Shown here: piece by piece, positions 15,751-24,625 of the stretch
How the letters are laid out: the number at the start of each line of letters is the position of its first letter
Numbering within the stretch: position 1 is the first letter of the stretch
Assembly (NCBI GenBank): GCA_046542355.1
Contig: JBKHBN010000004.1
Coordinates: 1-64,000, forward strand
Source of the DNA: UBA1672 sp046542355
GTDB lineage: Bacteria; Pseudomonadota; Alphaproteobacteria; Micavibrionales; Micavibrionaceae
Reading direction: 5' to 3'
DNA length: 64,000 bases
Position numbers and translations under genes: made by a program
Notes under the pieces: generated by a model
Told to the model about the DNA's origin: nothing
What the model saw: only the letters and a program-made list of their open reading frames with translations
Databases searched by the model: none

Positions 15751-17358
15751 TCATATATTCCAAACAGCGTTATGTCTGTTTTCCGGGCTGGATATATCTT
15801 GAAATTCCACCCCTCCCTGAAAATCGGGATTGGGCACGCTGAGTGTAATAGGAGTTTCGTTAAGTTTACTCTCAATGCGGTTAACCTCTTCTTGCGCAGC
15901 GCCAAGCTCAGCCTGCGTTCTTTGGGACAATGTTCCAAAATGAATAGGTTTGTGATATTTATGAAAATCTGAAGCAAAATTCTCTGAAACAGGCTGGCGA
16001 CCCCCCCGATCACCATGAATGAGTGGGCTTTTTTCATTATACGCATCTATGGCCTGCGCCACGCTCATTCCCTCTAACAAGGGAGTTTTTTCGAGCAAGT
16101 CCTGATAAGCGGCGCGCCCGGCGGCATAAATTTGCTTTTGCTCCGCACTGGAGAAGCGCCAGCTGCTCGGGCTAAATATATGAAAAGATTCAGAGTCTTC
16201 TATTTCCCGCATACTCATTTTGTGTGATGTGGTTTTCCCATCAATTGTGACATCAAATTCAAGGACTTGATCTTTGAGAGCAGGGACTTGTGTCGCATCT
16301 TTAGCGCGATATCCGGTTTCAAGTCTGGCATCGAGCAAGGCGGCAAGATTCTCGATATTGCCCTTGAGCGTAGCAAAACGCTGCGGGTAATTCTCCAGAT
16401 CAGCTTCTGCCTGCTCAAGCCGGGTTAATGCATCTGTTAGTCCTGACTCTGCGGACCTTTGTGCATACTCAACCATATAGGCACCGATAATCTGCTGCTC
16501 ATGGGGTGAAATGGAGTCTTTTTCACTTAAAGCAACAATATTTTCTGCCGTTACGGTGACAGAAATATTTGCTGGAGCTGCGCTATGATCGACAGCCATA
16601 TGAAAGGGCGCTGAAATCGCTTGCGGCGATTCTATGAAAGCGGCAGGGATAACGCCAGCGCCACCCATATGAACTCTTGCGCCATGTGCATCAACATCGA
16701 ATTCTTCAGCAACGGATATGATATCATCATCTCCCTTTAGAGCATCAGATCCGCCAGCAGCTTCGGCCACAACGATTGGTGCGCCCGGATCAGGCTGAAC
16801 TGGTTCTGGCTCCTTACGGCTACCTGAATCAGGACTATTTTCTTCAACCAACAAAACGGGCGCGCCCTCATCGGGTATGACGCGTATTCGTTCTTCAGGC
16901 TGTGCACTTTGATAGTCGTCAACAATCACTCTAACATTCCCGGTCTTGTTGGCCTTATAAAGATGTTGCAGCTCTCCGCCCTTTGAAATAGGCGCGAGGT
17001 CATCCTTAAATTTCTTGGCATCAGAGGTGTCTATCGCGCCAATAGTGCATAAAAAACTAAAAATGAAACTTGATGTGGTATTGGTGAATTCGGTTGAAAT
17101 ATTATCAAAAGCATCAACGCCAAGGTCACTGATATCATTCAGTGAATCCCCTGCGAGCTGGGAGACAACCACAAGCCGCTCAAGCGCCGCGGCAGTTCCT
17201 TGCCCCATCATGTCGTCAACTGCACCAGTTTCGCTGTTTCCAATGGCATAACGGTCAATCTCAAGGCCAGGAACCCTGTTTAACGCATCCTCATATTTAA
17301 AAAGGAACTCTTGAAGGGCAGCAATGCGGCCATTTGACTGAATAATTGCGTCATCCAT
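15751..17358 (-). CDS. Large acidic protein of unknown function
   Basis: A 535-residue protein I do not recognise. Residues 1-130 are helical with a short hydrophobic stretch near 97-107 (SSFIFSFLCTIGA). A low-complexity middle follows, with two PDxGAP motifs (162-167 and 189-194) each leading into valines. Residues 290-400 look coiled-coil, and a charged C-terminal region ends in a beta-like tail. There is no signal peptide. AAGGGTG precedes the ATG. The layout suggests a multi-domain scaffold or secreted effector-like protein, but nothing in the sequence proves this. It is downstream of the VanX-like gene, separated by a probable terminator. Confidence 0.65.
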   Translation of the reverse strand: MDDAIIQSNGRIAALQEFLFKYEDALNRVPGLEIDRYAIGNSETGAVDDMMGQGTAAALERLVVVSQLAGDSLNDISDLGVDAFDNISTEFTNTTSSFIFSFLCTIGAIDTSDAKKFKDDLAPISKGGELQHLYKANKTGNVRVIVDDYQSAQPEERIRVIPDEGAPVLLVEENSPDSGSRKEPEPVQPDPGAPIVVAEAAGGSDALKGDDDIISVAEEFDVDAHGARVHMGGAGVIPAAFIESPQAISAPFHMAVDHSAAPANISVTVTAENIVALSEKDSISPHEQQIIGAYMVEYAQRSAESGLTDALTRLEQAEADLENYPQRFATLKGNIENLAALLDARLETGYRAKDATQVPALKDQVLEFDVTIDGKTTSHKMSMREIEDSESFHIFSPSSWRFSSAEQKQIYAAGRAAYQDLLEKTPLLEGMSVAQAIDAYNEKSPLIHGDRGGRQPVSENFASDFHKYHKPIHFGTLSQRTQAELGAAQEEVNRIESKLNETPITLSVPNPDFQGGVEFQDISSPENRHNAVWNI

Positions 17359-17397
17359 CTCGTATCACCCTTACTAAAGCGGCAAAAAATCGCCAGC

Positions 17398-17443
17398 AAA
17401 AAGCTGTTTCCCTCTTGTTTATACATAAAATTTATAAACAGCT
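17398..17443 (-). terminator. Probable terminator after the VanX-like gene
   Basis: On the minus strand AGCTGTTT (17443-17436) pairs with AAACAGCT (17409-17402) and is followed by five T. The loop contains a second pairing option, GTTTATA with TATAAAC, so an alternative fold is possible. It lies between the VanX-like gene and the large orphan gene. Confidence 0.45.
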
Positions 17444-17502
17444 CCTTAATACTCTAAGGAAAAAGCAATAAAAAATCAAGTTATGGTAACAAAATACTCT
17501 CC

Positions 17503-18162
17503 CTAGGATAAAAGTCTGGATACGGGCGGGAGGTCAGCTTCGCGAAGAGGGGCGTATTGATTATAAAAACTTGAGGGGAAACGAAAATCCCACCATTCCG
17601 CTGCAATAGGATGTAAGTCAATATTAAATGCTACAGCAGATGCCATCATACACCCATCGAGGATAGCCCTGTTCCTCTTGATAGCGTACGTGTGTGGATA
17701 GGCGCGGTGCGCGCGATTATGATGCGGATGCGGGCTATCGGCCATATAATCGAAAACACACCCCATATCCAAAGAAGCGCCATTCTCGTCTTCAAGGCCT
17801 ATATCAATCGCCATCGCGCGCGGATGACCGCCTTTTCCCGGGGTGGAGAGCAATCGCGGCTCTTCTATCCAGTGCGGATTGTCTTTTACGCGGCGCGTTT
17901 GCATCATCGCTTCTTGTGCATCAACGGTGCGTAAACCGTCATAAAGAACAAAGCGCAAGCCATGTCGTTTATGACAGTCCTGTGCTGCCAGACACACAAG
18001 TTGGGCCAGATCCTTGTGCAACCAGAGCTTAGCATCGCTCTTGTAAATCCGCTCGCCAAACAAACTGTTATCACTGCGCGCATAGGCAAGATCAACGCGA
18101 TAAGAGCAGGATTCAGCCAGATCATCCATACAAACCAGATCTTCTGCTGATATAGAGCGCAT
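17503..18162 (-). CDS. D-Ala-D-Ala dipeptidase-like protein (VanX/DdpX, M15D family)
   Basis: A 219-residue M15D metallopeptidase relative. Key points align with VanX: R78 in YDGLRT, zinc ligands H113 and D120 in GHPRAMAID, and the catalytic glutamate E189 in AEWWD. VanX and DdpX have histidine as third zinc ligand after EWW; here it is D192. The enzyme would hydrolyse D-Ala-D-Ala or a related dipeptide if zinc is still bound. There is no signal peptide, as in VanX. AGAAGGA precedes the ATG. It is divergent from mlaE, and alr lies 1.8 kb away. Confidence 0.8.
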   Translation of the reverse strand: MRSISAEDLVCMDDLAESCSYRVDLAYARSDNSLFGERIYKSDAKLWLHKDLAQLVCLAAQDCHKRHGLRFVLYDGLRTVDAQEAMMQTRRVKDNPHWIEEPRLLSTPGKGGHPRAMAIDIGLEDENGASLDMGCVFDYMADSPHPHHNRAHRAYPHTYAIKRNRAILDGCMMASAVAFNIDLHPIAAEWWDFRFPSSFYNQYAPLREADLPPVSRLLS

Positions 18163-18373
18163 GATGTGTTGTCCTTCTTTTCAGTGGAAGGCCGAAGCTA
18201 TTCATCTATTTGAGTATAGACGTAAGGCCTTATTTTCTCTACTGTCTAACTCTTCACAGGCAAATGGGGGAAAAGTCTGCGAAAGAACTGATTATATGAT
18301 AAAAACTGGTTTTATAATAAAAAATATGAATAAAATAGCGGCATAACTCCTGCAAATTCATGGATAAAACAAG

Positions 18374-19210
18374 ATGAGCGAAGAAAAAGAAGCAACGGCA
18401 CTCGATCGGGATATACTTAGCCTCGCGGCTGATGCAATCCTTGGTGTAAATCAGAAAATCGGCAAAGCAGTTCTTGATTTTCTGGGTGTTGTGGGACGCC
18501 TGGCCTTTTTCATAGCGCGTAGCATTTTGCACAGCTTTACACCGCCATTTTATCCCTCCCAGCTATTACGCCAGCTAACGGATATAGGCTATTATTCCCT
18601 TCCGGTTGTCGGAATGACAGCGCTTTTTACCGGCATGGTTCTGGCCTTGCAAAGCTATACAGGCTTCACCCGTTTTAATGCAGAAAGTGCAATTGCAGGG
18701 GTTGTTGTTCTCTCTATTACGCGCGAGTTATCACCGGTTTTGGCCGGATTGATGGTGGCTGGACGTGTGGGAGCGGCCATAGCAGCCGAAATAGGGACAA
18801 TGCGCGTCACCGAGCAAATAGATGCGCTGCGCACTTTATCGGTTAATCCGTTTAAATATTTGATTTCACCGCGCGTGCTGGCGGCAACTCTTATGTTGCC
18901 TGTATTGGTGCTCATCGGTGATATTATTGGGGTATATGGAGGATATATAGTCTCAATACACTCATTGGGATTTGCTCCGGCAAGCTACCTGACCCAGACA
19001 TGGGATATTATTACGAAAATGGATGTGGTGTCGGGGCTTTGGAAGGCCGGTGTTTTTGGCTTTATAGTTTCGATTATGGGATGTTATCACGGTTTTAATT
19101 CTGCGCGCGGCGCGCAAGGTGTTGGAGCAGCGACAACAAATGCTGTTGTATCGTCTTCAATTTTGATATTAATCTTTAATTACCTCTTAACGCAGATATT
19201 TTTCTCATGA
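18374..19210 (+). CDS. mlaE: MlaE-type ABC transporter permease
   Basis: A 278-residue inner-membrane permease of the MlaE family, which moves phospholipids between the envelope membranes. Conserved segments are LPVVGMTALFTGMVLALQ, ITRELSPVLAGLMVAGRVGAA, AAEIGTMRVTEQIDAL and the GCYHGFNSARGAQGVG loop. About five or six hydrophobic helices follow a cytosolic N-terminal helix. Its stop overlaps the mlaF start by four bases (ATGA), so the two are an operon. The periplasmic MCE partner mlaD is not next to them. Confidence 0.93.
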   Translation: MSEEKEATALDRDILSLAADAILGVNQKIGKAVLDFLGVVGRLAFFIARSILHSFTPPFYPSQLLRQLTDIGYYSLPVVGMTALFTGMVLALQSYTGFTRFNAESAIAGVVVLSITRELSPVLAGLMVAGRVGAAIAAEIGTMRVTEQIDALRTLSVNPFKYLISPRVLAATLMLPVLVLIGDIIGVYGGYIVSIHSLGFAPASYLTQTWDIITKMDVVSGLWKAGVFGFIVSIMGCYHGFNSARGAQGVGAATTNAVVSSSILILIFNYLLTQIFFS

Positions 19211-20016
19211 GTGGATTTGTTAAAAAAATGAACATGAACAAGCCCGAAAATCAAAATAACAAGCTTGTCTTATCAAAGGTAAGCAAGTCATTTGGTTCTA
19301 ACCAGGTGTTAGATGAGCTGAGTCTGGATGTGCCCGCTGGCAAGTCTATGGTTGTGATCGGAGGCTCCGGTACAGGAAAATCCGTGATGCTGAAATGTAT
19401 TTTAGGGCTTATGGATGCGGATAGTGGATCAATCCTCATTGACGGTAAGGAAAGCGTCGGCAGTGACGCCAAGCAGCGCGGAAAGATGATGAAAAAATTC
19501 GGTATGCTGTTTCAAAGTGCGGCTTTGTTCGATTCCCTGCGTATATGGGAAAATGTTGCGTTTGGGCTGATACATGGGCAGGGCATGAACAAGAAAAAGG
19601 CGCGCGAAATTGCAATAGAAAAAATCAGATCGGTAGGGCTATCATTGGATGTGGTTGAACTTTATCCCGCTGAGCTTTCTGGTGGAATGCAAAAACGGGT
19701 CGGGTTAGCTCGCGCAGTAGCAACATCGCCGGAAATAATCTTTTTTGACGAGCCAACAACGGGGCTTGATCCTATTATGGCCGATGTCATTAATGATCTG
19801 ATTATTCAACAGGTTGACGGGCTGGGGGCAACAGCGCTGTCTATCACCCATGACATGGCCAGTGCCCGTAAAATAGCGGATTACGTGGCGATGATCCATG
19901 AAGGAAAAATCATCTGGACCGGGCCGGTCGAGGAACTCGATCATTCGGGTAACCCTTATGTTGAACAATTCATACACGGGCGTGCAGAAGGGCCGATAAC
20001 GCGCCGCGTGGCATAA
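19207..20016 (+). CDS. mlaF: MlaF-type ABC transporter ATPase
   Basis: A 269-residue ATPase partner of MlaE. Walker A is GGSGTGKS, the Q-loop is MLFQSAALFDSL, the signature is LSGGMQKRVGLARA, and Walker B is IIFFDEPTTGLDP, followed by the H-loop SITHDM. The MQKRVGLARA variant and the GLDP stretch are typical of Mla/Ttg2A. Translation starts inside the last codons of mlaE; in-frame ATGs eight and ten codons later are possible alternatives. The next gene encodes a penicillin-binding protein with its own promoter, not mlaD. Confidence 0.94.
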   Translation: MSGFVKKMNMNKPENQNNKLVLSKVSKSFGSNQVLDELSLDVPAGKSMVVIGGSGTGKSVMLKCILGLMDADSGSILIDGKESVGSDAKQRGKMMKKFGMLFQSAALFDSLRIWENVAFGLIHGQGMNKKKAREIAIEKIRSVGLSLDVVELYPAELSGGMQKRVGLARAVATSPEIIFFDEPTTGLDPIMADVINDLIIQQVDGLGATALSITHDMASARKIADYVAMIHEGKIIWTGPVEELDHSGNPYVEQFIHGRAEGPITRRVA

Positions 20017-20055
20017 GCCTTGATTTGTACGCCGCAAGAAACAAGAACGATAGAA

Positions 20056-20085
20056 TTGACACAGGCGCGGGCATCTGTCTTTAAT
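20056..20085 (+). promoter_or_regulatory. Candidate mrcA promoter
   Basis: A perfect TTGACA (20056-20061) and TTTAAT (five of six, 20080-20085) are 18 bases apart. The start would fall near 20092, giving a leader of about 55 bases. It separates mrcA from the mlaEF operon. Confidence 0.6.
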
Positions 20086-20147
20086 GCCCTGACTTGGATA
20101 ATAGCAGGAATTCTCTGGGAAAAATAACTGTATCTGGAACAAACAAT

Positions 20148-22712
20148 ATGAAATTTTTTGGACGTCTGGTGTTATGGCTGTTATCGCTGGGGTTTCTTGG
20201 CGCAGCTATCGTTTTTTCCGGGCTTGTTTATCTGGTCAATTATTACGGCCATGATCTGCCCGATCACAACCAGTTGCGCAATTACGAACCGCCAATCGTT
20301 ACGCGTCTTTATGCCGGTAACGGGCAGTTGCTGGCTGAGTTTGCTCAGGAAAAAAGAGCCTTTGTTCCCGTTGCCTTCATCCCTGAGCGCGTAAAATACG
20401 CTTTTATTGCCGCGGAAGATCAGAATTTTTATCAGCATAGCGGCGTTGACATGAAAGCGGTCGCGCGCGCGCTCATTAAGAATGTACTGGATAAACTTCA
20501 AGGCAGTGACCGCCGCCCGCAAGGGGCCTCGACCATTACGCAGCAGGTTGCCAAGAATTTCTTTTTTACAAGCGAAGTTTCATATGAGCGCAAACTCAAG
20601 GAAGCCATCGTTGCGTACAGAATCAACAAAACATTGAGTAAAGAGCGTGTGCTTGAGCTGTATCTCAACCAGATTTATCTGGGAAGCGGCGCGCACGGCG
20701 TGGCGGCTGCAGCATTGCTTTATTTCAACAAGGCGCTGGAAGAGCTGAGCACTGCCGAAGCTGCATATCTGGCTGCGTTACCAAAGGCGCCCAACCACTA
20801 TCATCCTGTGCGCAATCACGATACGGCTCTGGCAAGACGAAACTGGGTCATTGGCCGCATGGAAGAAGAGGGGTATATCACAGATTCCCAGGCACAACTG
20901 GCAAGACTCCAGCCGCTCAGAATGAGAAGTGATACGAGTAAGAGCGTGGATGCTTTTTACTTTGCTGAAGAGGTTCGCCGTGAACTCTCTGAGCGTTACG
21001 GAGAAGATAGCCTATACAAAGGCGGGCTTGTCGTAAAAACATCAGTTGACCCAAAACTCCAAACGATTGCAGAAAAAGCCATGCGCAAGGGACTTATGGC
21101 CTATGACAAGCGCCATGGCTGGCGTGGCCCTGTAGCAGCATTTGACAACCTTAAATCATGGCGTACAAGACTTGAAAAAATCAAACGTCAAGCTGGAATG
21201 CTTGAAGATTGGCAGCTTGCAGTTGTTTTGGATGTAAAGGAAGATCAGGCCAAAATAGGGTTTAAGGAAAGCCCATCGGGTTTGATCTTGCTTGAAGATT
21301 CGAAATGGGCACGTAAATATGAGGGGAATGGCCAAACACCAGGACCGGAAATTACATCCCTGCAGCAGGTTTTAAATCCGGGGCAGATTGTCATGGTTGA
21401 AAAAAAGCTGCCAGAAGAAAAAAAGCCTCAGGAAGAAACATCGCCACAGGATAATGACGTGCAACAGGCGCAAATATATCTCCTCCAGCAAGTGCCTTTG
21501 GTAAGCGGTGCATTGATAGCGCTTGATCCGCATACAGGGCGCGTACTGGCTATGCAAGGAGGGTGGAGTTACCGCTATGGTAGCAGCGAGTTTAACAGGG
21601 CAACGCAGGCAAACCGCCAGCCCGGATCGGCCTTTAAGCCATTTGTTTATCTCGCAGCGCTTGATAAAGGATTCACACCGGCAACACTTGTTCTTGATGC
21701 GCCCTTTGTTTTGGAAGATGAGGTGGCAGGAACATGGAAGCCGACAAATTATTCCAACGAGTTTTATGGACCCACAACCCTGAGAGTAGGTGTCGAGAAA
21801 TCAAGAAACTTGATGACTGTGCGTCTCGCTGATTTTTTGGGAATGGAGCTGATTTCCAGATATGCGGATCATTTTGATATTACGGATAACATGCCGCCAC
21901 TTTTGGCAAATTCTTTGGGAGCGGCCGAGACAACGTTGCTACGTTTGACAGCAGCGTACGGTATGATTGTAAATGGAGGAAAGAAAATAGCGCCAACCTT
22001 TATTGACCGGATTCAAGATCGCTACGGAAAAACAATTTTCAAGCATGATGATCGTCCCTGTCAGACGTGCGGTGCTATGATAAAATGGGAAAGTCAGCCG
22101 GTACCGGGCGTCCCTGATAGCCGTGAACAAATTGCAGATCCGCGCACGACTTACCAGATGGTATCAATACTTGAAGGCGTCGTGCAGCGTGGAACGGGGT
22201 GGCGGTTAAGGGCACTGGATCGACCGGTAGCTGGAAAGACAGGAACAACCAATGAATCACGTGATGCCTGGTTTATGGGCTTTACCCCTGACTTTGCTGT
22301 TGGCGTTTATACAGGCTTTGACACACCAACCCCTTTGGGTGATAACGAAACAGGATCATCTGTCGCCGCGCCGATTTTTAAGGACTTCCTCCAAGAGGCA
22401 CTGGCCGGTAAGCCTCCAACACCTTTTCGTAAACCTGAGGGCATTATAAATATCCGCATTAATGCAAAAACAGGGGTGCGCGCCCGCCCCGGTGATGAAG
22501 ATGTAATATGGGAGTCTTTTCTGGATGGGACAGAGCCGGGAGATGACATGTATATCCTTAATGAATCCGGCATATCTCTTCTGCCAAGTTACGGCTACCA
22601 CGCCTATGATGTAAATAATGGGGATTTGGATGCACAGACACTGAACCCTGTTATGCCGCAAGGACAAGACGCAGCGTTACCGCCTGACTCCACAGGCAGT
22701 GGTTTATATTAA
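20148..22712 (+). CDS. mrcA: Bifunctional penicillin-binding protein 1A
   Basis: An 854-residue class A PBP. A single membrane helix at residues 5-28 anchors it. The glycosyltransferase domain has AAEDQNFYQHSGVD with the catalytic glutamate and GASTITQQVAKNFF; the transpeptidase domain has SAFK (near base 21630), SRN (near 21805) and KTGTT (near 22240). A loop of about 60 residues rich in K, E, P and Q lies between the domains. It builds and cross-links peptidoglycan. The ATG directly before the membrane helix is preferred over a TTG 18 codons upstream. Its stop overlaps the next start by one base. Confidence 0.95.
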   Translation: MKFFGRLVLWLLSLGFLGAAIVFSGLVYLVNYYGHDLPDHNQLRNYEPPIVTRLYAGNGQLLAEFAQEKRAFVPVAFIPERVKYAFIAAEDQNFYQHSGVDMKAVARALIKNVLDKLQGSDRRPQGASTITQQVAKNFFFTSEVSYERKLKEAIVAYRINKTLSKERVLELYLNQIYLGSGAHGVAAAALLYFNKALEELSTAEAAYLAALPKAPNHYHPVRNHDTALARRNWVIGRMEEEGYITDSQAQLARLQPLRMRSDTSKSVDAFYFAEEVRRELSERYGEDSLYKGGLVVKTSVDPKLQTIAEKAMRKGLMAYDKRHGWRGPVAAFDNLKSWRTRLEKIKRQAGMLEDWQLAVVLDVKEDQAKIGFKESPSGLILLEDSKWARKYEGNGQTPGPEITSLQQVLNPGQIVMVEKKLPEEKKPQEETSPQDNDVQQAQIYLLQQVPLVSGALIALDPHTGRVLAMQGGWSYRYGSSEFNRATQANRQPGSAFKPFVYLAALDKGFTPATLVLDAPFVLEDEVAGTWKPTNYSNEFYGPTTLRVGVEKSRNLMTVRLADFLGMELISRYADHFDITDNMPPLLANSLGAAETTLLRLTAAYGMIVNGGKKIAPTFIDRIQDRYGKTIFKHDDRPCQTCGAMIKWESQPVPGVPDSREQIADPRTTYQMVSILEGVVQRGTGWRLRALDRPVAGKTGTTNESRDAWFMGFTPDFAVGVYTGFDTPTPLGDNETGSSVAAPIFKDFLQEALAGKPPTPFRKPEGIINIRINAKTGVRARPGDEDVIWESFLDGTEPGDDMYILNESGISLLPSYGYHAYDVNNGDLDAQTLNPVMPQGQDAALPPDSTGSGLY

Positions 22713-22969
22713 TGCGCTGGGTTGTCTATATTGTAAGATGTAGTGATGCTTCCTACTACACTGGCATTACAAATGCGCTGGACAAGCGTATTGATGCACA
22801 TAACGCCGGCAAGGGGGCAAAATATACAAAAGGCCGTGCGCCTGTTGAACTGTTTTATCATGAAGAATATGAAGATCGCTCAGCCGCATCCAGAAGGGAG
22901 CTGGAGATAAAAGCACTATCGAAACAGGAAAAGGAAAAACTGATTGAACGCAGCAAAGACTATGGTTAA
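22712..22969 (+). CDS. GIY-YIG domain protein of the UPF0213/YhbQ type
   Basis: An 85-residue single GIY-YIG nuclease domain. The motif appears as VYIVRCSDASYYTGIT, then R26 in LDKRIDAHN, the KGAKYTKGRAPVEL segment and a glutamate in the last helix (SRRELEIKALSK). Stand-alone proteins of this size form the YhbQ/UPF0213 group, with proposed DNA-damage or nuclease roles. It starts in the TAATG junction with mrcA, so translation is coupled and it is part of that operon. It is convergent with the next pair of genes. Confidence 0.88.
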   Translation: MRWVVYIVRCSDASYYTGITNALDKRIDAHNAGKGAKYTKGRAPVELFYHEEYEDRSAASRRELEIKALSKQEKEKLIERSKDYG

Positions 22970-22978
22970 GAAGCATTT

Positions 22979-23719
22979 TTATTGTTTAAGAGCTTCAATG
23001 CGCTCCAGCAAAATCCTTGCTTTCTCGGCATCTTGCGGGTTAAAAAAAACAAATTGATTACTCTCTTCATTAACAGTATATCGGCGCGAATGGGTATAAT
23101 AAAAGGTTATCAGCGCATCATACGCATCTATAAGCTTGCTTTCGGCAGCAAAGAAATCAACATAATGATCAAGCTGTTCCTGGGTCACATTATTCCATTC
23201 TTTTAAGAAAAGCTGTTTGAGCTGATTATCGTCGTGGCGCAAATCATCTTCAATTTGTTTTGAATAACGATCAAAAAGATTAATTATCCCCGAAGCCTGC
23301 TCACGTAAAGAGGGCGCAAGGCTTTCGTTAAATAGGTCATAGGTCTCCTTGGCGAAAGCAGCATTCTTGTAATTTATCGGCCTTGAAAGATCAGACAGGA
23401 GCCTGCGTGATTTTTTATAAGCATCGGCCTTGTGAACCAGTTCGCTTTTAAAGGCATTTATATAGGTATCAAATAGCGATTGTATTTCTGCCCTGCGCTT
23501 TTTTCTTTGCTCGCGCAGCCTTGCTTCTAGCTCAATTTTTGCGGCTTCACGTTTTTTTTCTGCTGCAATTAAGGCAGTCTGCTGCGTTTTAACCTGCTGA
23601 ATATGCATATAATACAAAGCACCGCCAACCGCCAGCGCCGTGGTTAATGCAAGACTTATAAGGATGAATAATTTTAGAGTCTTATGTTTAGGTGCTTGCC
23701 TTTGCGGTGTTAAATTCAT
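22979..23719 (-). CDS. Membrane-anchored coiled-coil protein, paralogue 1
   Basis: A 246-residue protein of unknown function. A basic N-terminus precedes one membrane helix (LFILISLALTTALAVGGALYY), then a charged coiled coil with a KKREAAKIELEARLREQ-type run, then a helical domain that should face the periplasm. Near the C-terminus it has RY-x10-FFN, which the upstream gene shares. AAAGGA precedes the chosen ATG; the frame also has a TTG 11 codons earlier. It lies 38 bases after the paralogue's stop, so the two form an operon. I can see no enzyme motif. Confidence 0.65.
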   Translation of the reverse strand: MNLTPQRQAPKHKTLKLFILISLALTTALAVGGALYYMHIQQVKTQQTALIAAEKKREAAKIELEARLREQRKKRRAEIQSLFDTYINAFKSELVHKADAYKKSRRLLSDLSRPINYKNAAFAKETYDLFNESLAPSLREQASGIINLFDRYSKQIEDDLRHDDNQLKQLFLKEWNNVTQEQLDHYVDFFAAESKLIDAYDALITFYYTHSRRYTVNEESNQFVFFNPQDAEKARILLERIEALKQ

Positions 23720-23757
23720 TCTCTGCACCAGTCCTTTTTTAAAACCACCCAATAAAA

Positions 23758-24519
23758 CTAATCGAGCAATATGGGATCATTCGTCGCCGGAGGATGCCGC
23801 TTCAACAACTTTTTCTGCTCGTGTGTTATGTCATTTAACTTATCAATCTGTTTGGCGAAATACTCATATAGACCAAAATTAAAAAACCCGACACGCCGAG
23901 CCTTGGAATCATAGAAATAACGGCCGCCATTTTTTAAAATAAAGGCCACCAGGTTTCTGTATGTGTTCAAATATTGATGCTGCATTTTGAAATAAGATTT
24001 GGCGGTCTCTTCAAATTCACCAATTCTTTCATCCCACAGAGGGTCTAGAACTTCGTAGTCTGTCGAACGAATACCCTCCCGAATAGAGGTGTAATCCTCC
24101 TTGACACGCTCAATACGTCTTAGCATCTTTTTGTAATTGTCATTCAGGCTATCCAGAGCTTGTTTCAAGTCACCGGAGAATTCTTTGGAATATCGGGTTG
24201 TATGAAAACGTTTAGGATCCATCAACTCATTGAGCTTTTTTTGATAACTAAAGTCACTGACAGCGAAATTCCATAAAGAAATATGCAAGGAGTTATATAA
24301 TACATCAAGCTTTTGGGCTTCTTGTTTACTCATAACCTGAGAGGAAAAGATCTGCGGCACAGGGGGGGCTTCTGGATTGACCGTCTCTTCAGGCTCTTCT
24401 TCTGGGACAAAAGAGCCGCGGTATTGTGCACGGGCTTGAAAAGAATACAGACCCGTCAAACCAAGTACCAGAACAAGACTGAGAGTATAAACCAGAAATT
24501 TTATATTGTAGTGCATCAT
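23758..24519 (-). CDS. Exported helical protein, paralogue 2
   Basis: A 253-residue protein of unknown function. It has a signal peptide or anchor (VYTLSLVLVLGLTGLYSF, possible cleavage after ARA), a short acidic and proline-rich linker (VPEEEPEETVNPEAPPVP), and a helical, lysine-rich domain. The C-terminal GRYFYDSKARRVGFFN matches the RY-x10-FFN of the downstream gene, and both domains have similar helix spacing, so they are probably tandem paralogues in the periplasm. It is divergent from rluA and upstream in the two-gene operon. Confidence 0.65.
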   Translation of the reverse strand: MMHYNIKFLVYTLSLVLVLGLTGLYSFQARAQYRGSFVPEEEPEETVNPEAPPVPQIFSSQVMSKQEAQKLDVLYNSLHISLWNFAVSDFSYQKKLNELMDPKRFHTTRYSKEFSGDLKQALDSLNDNYKKMLRRIERVKEDYTSIREGIRSTDYEVLDPLWDERIGEFEETAKSYFKMQHQYLNTYRNLVAFILKNGGRYFYDSKARRVGFFNFGLYEYFAKQIDKLNDITHEQKKLLKRHPPATNDPILLD

Positions 24520-24625
24520 GTTCTCATTAGAATATATAATTAATTAGGTAAAAATTACAGACATCCCTCATATTTATGCTGTATCAAAGAGATAAAGTAA
24601 AGAAATTGAATCAGAAATTGTAATT

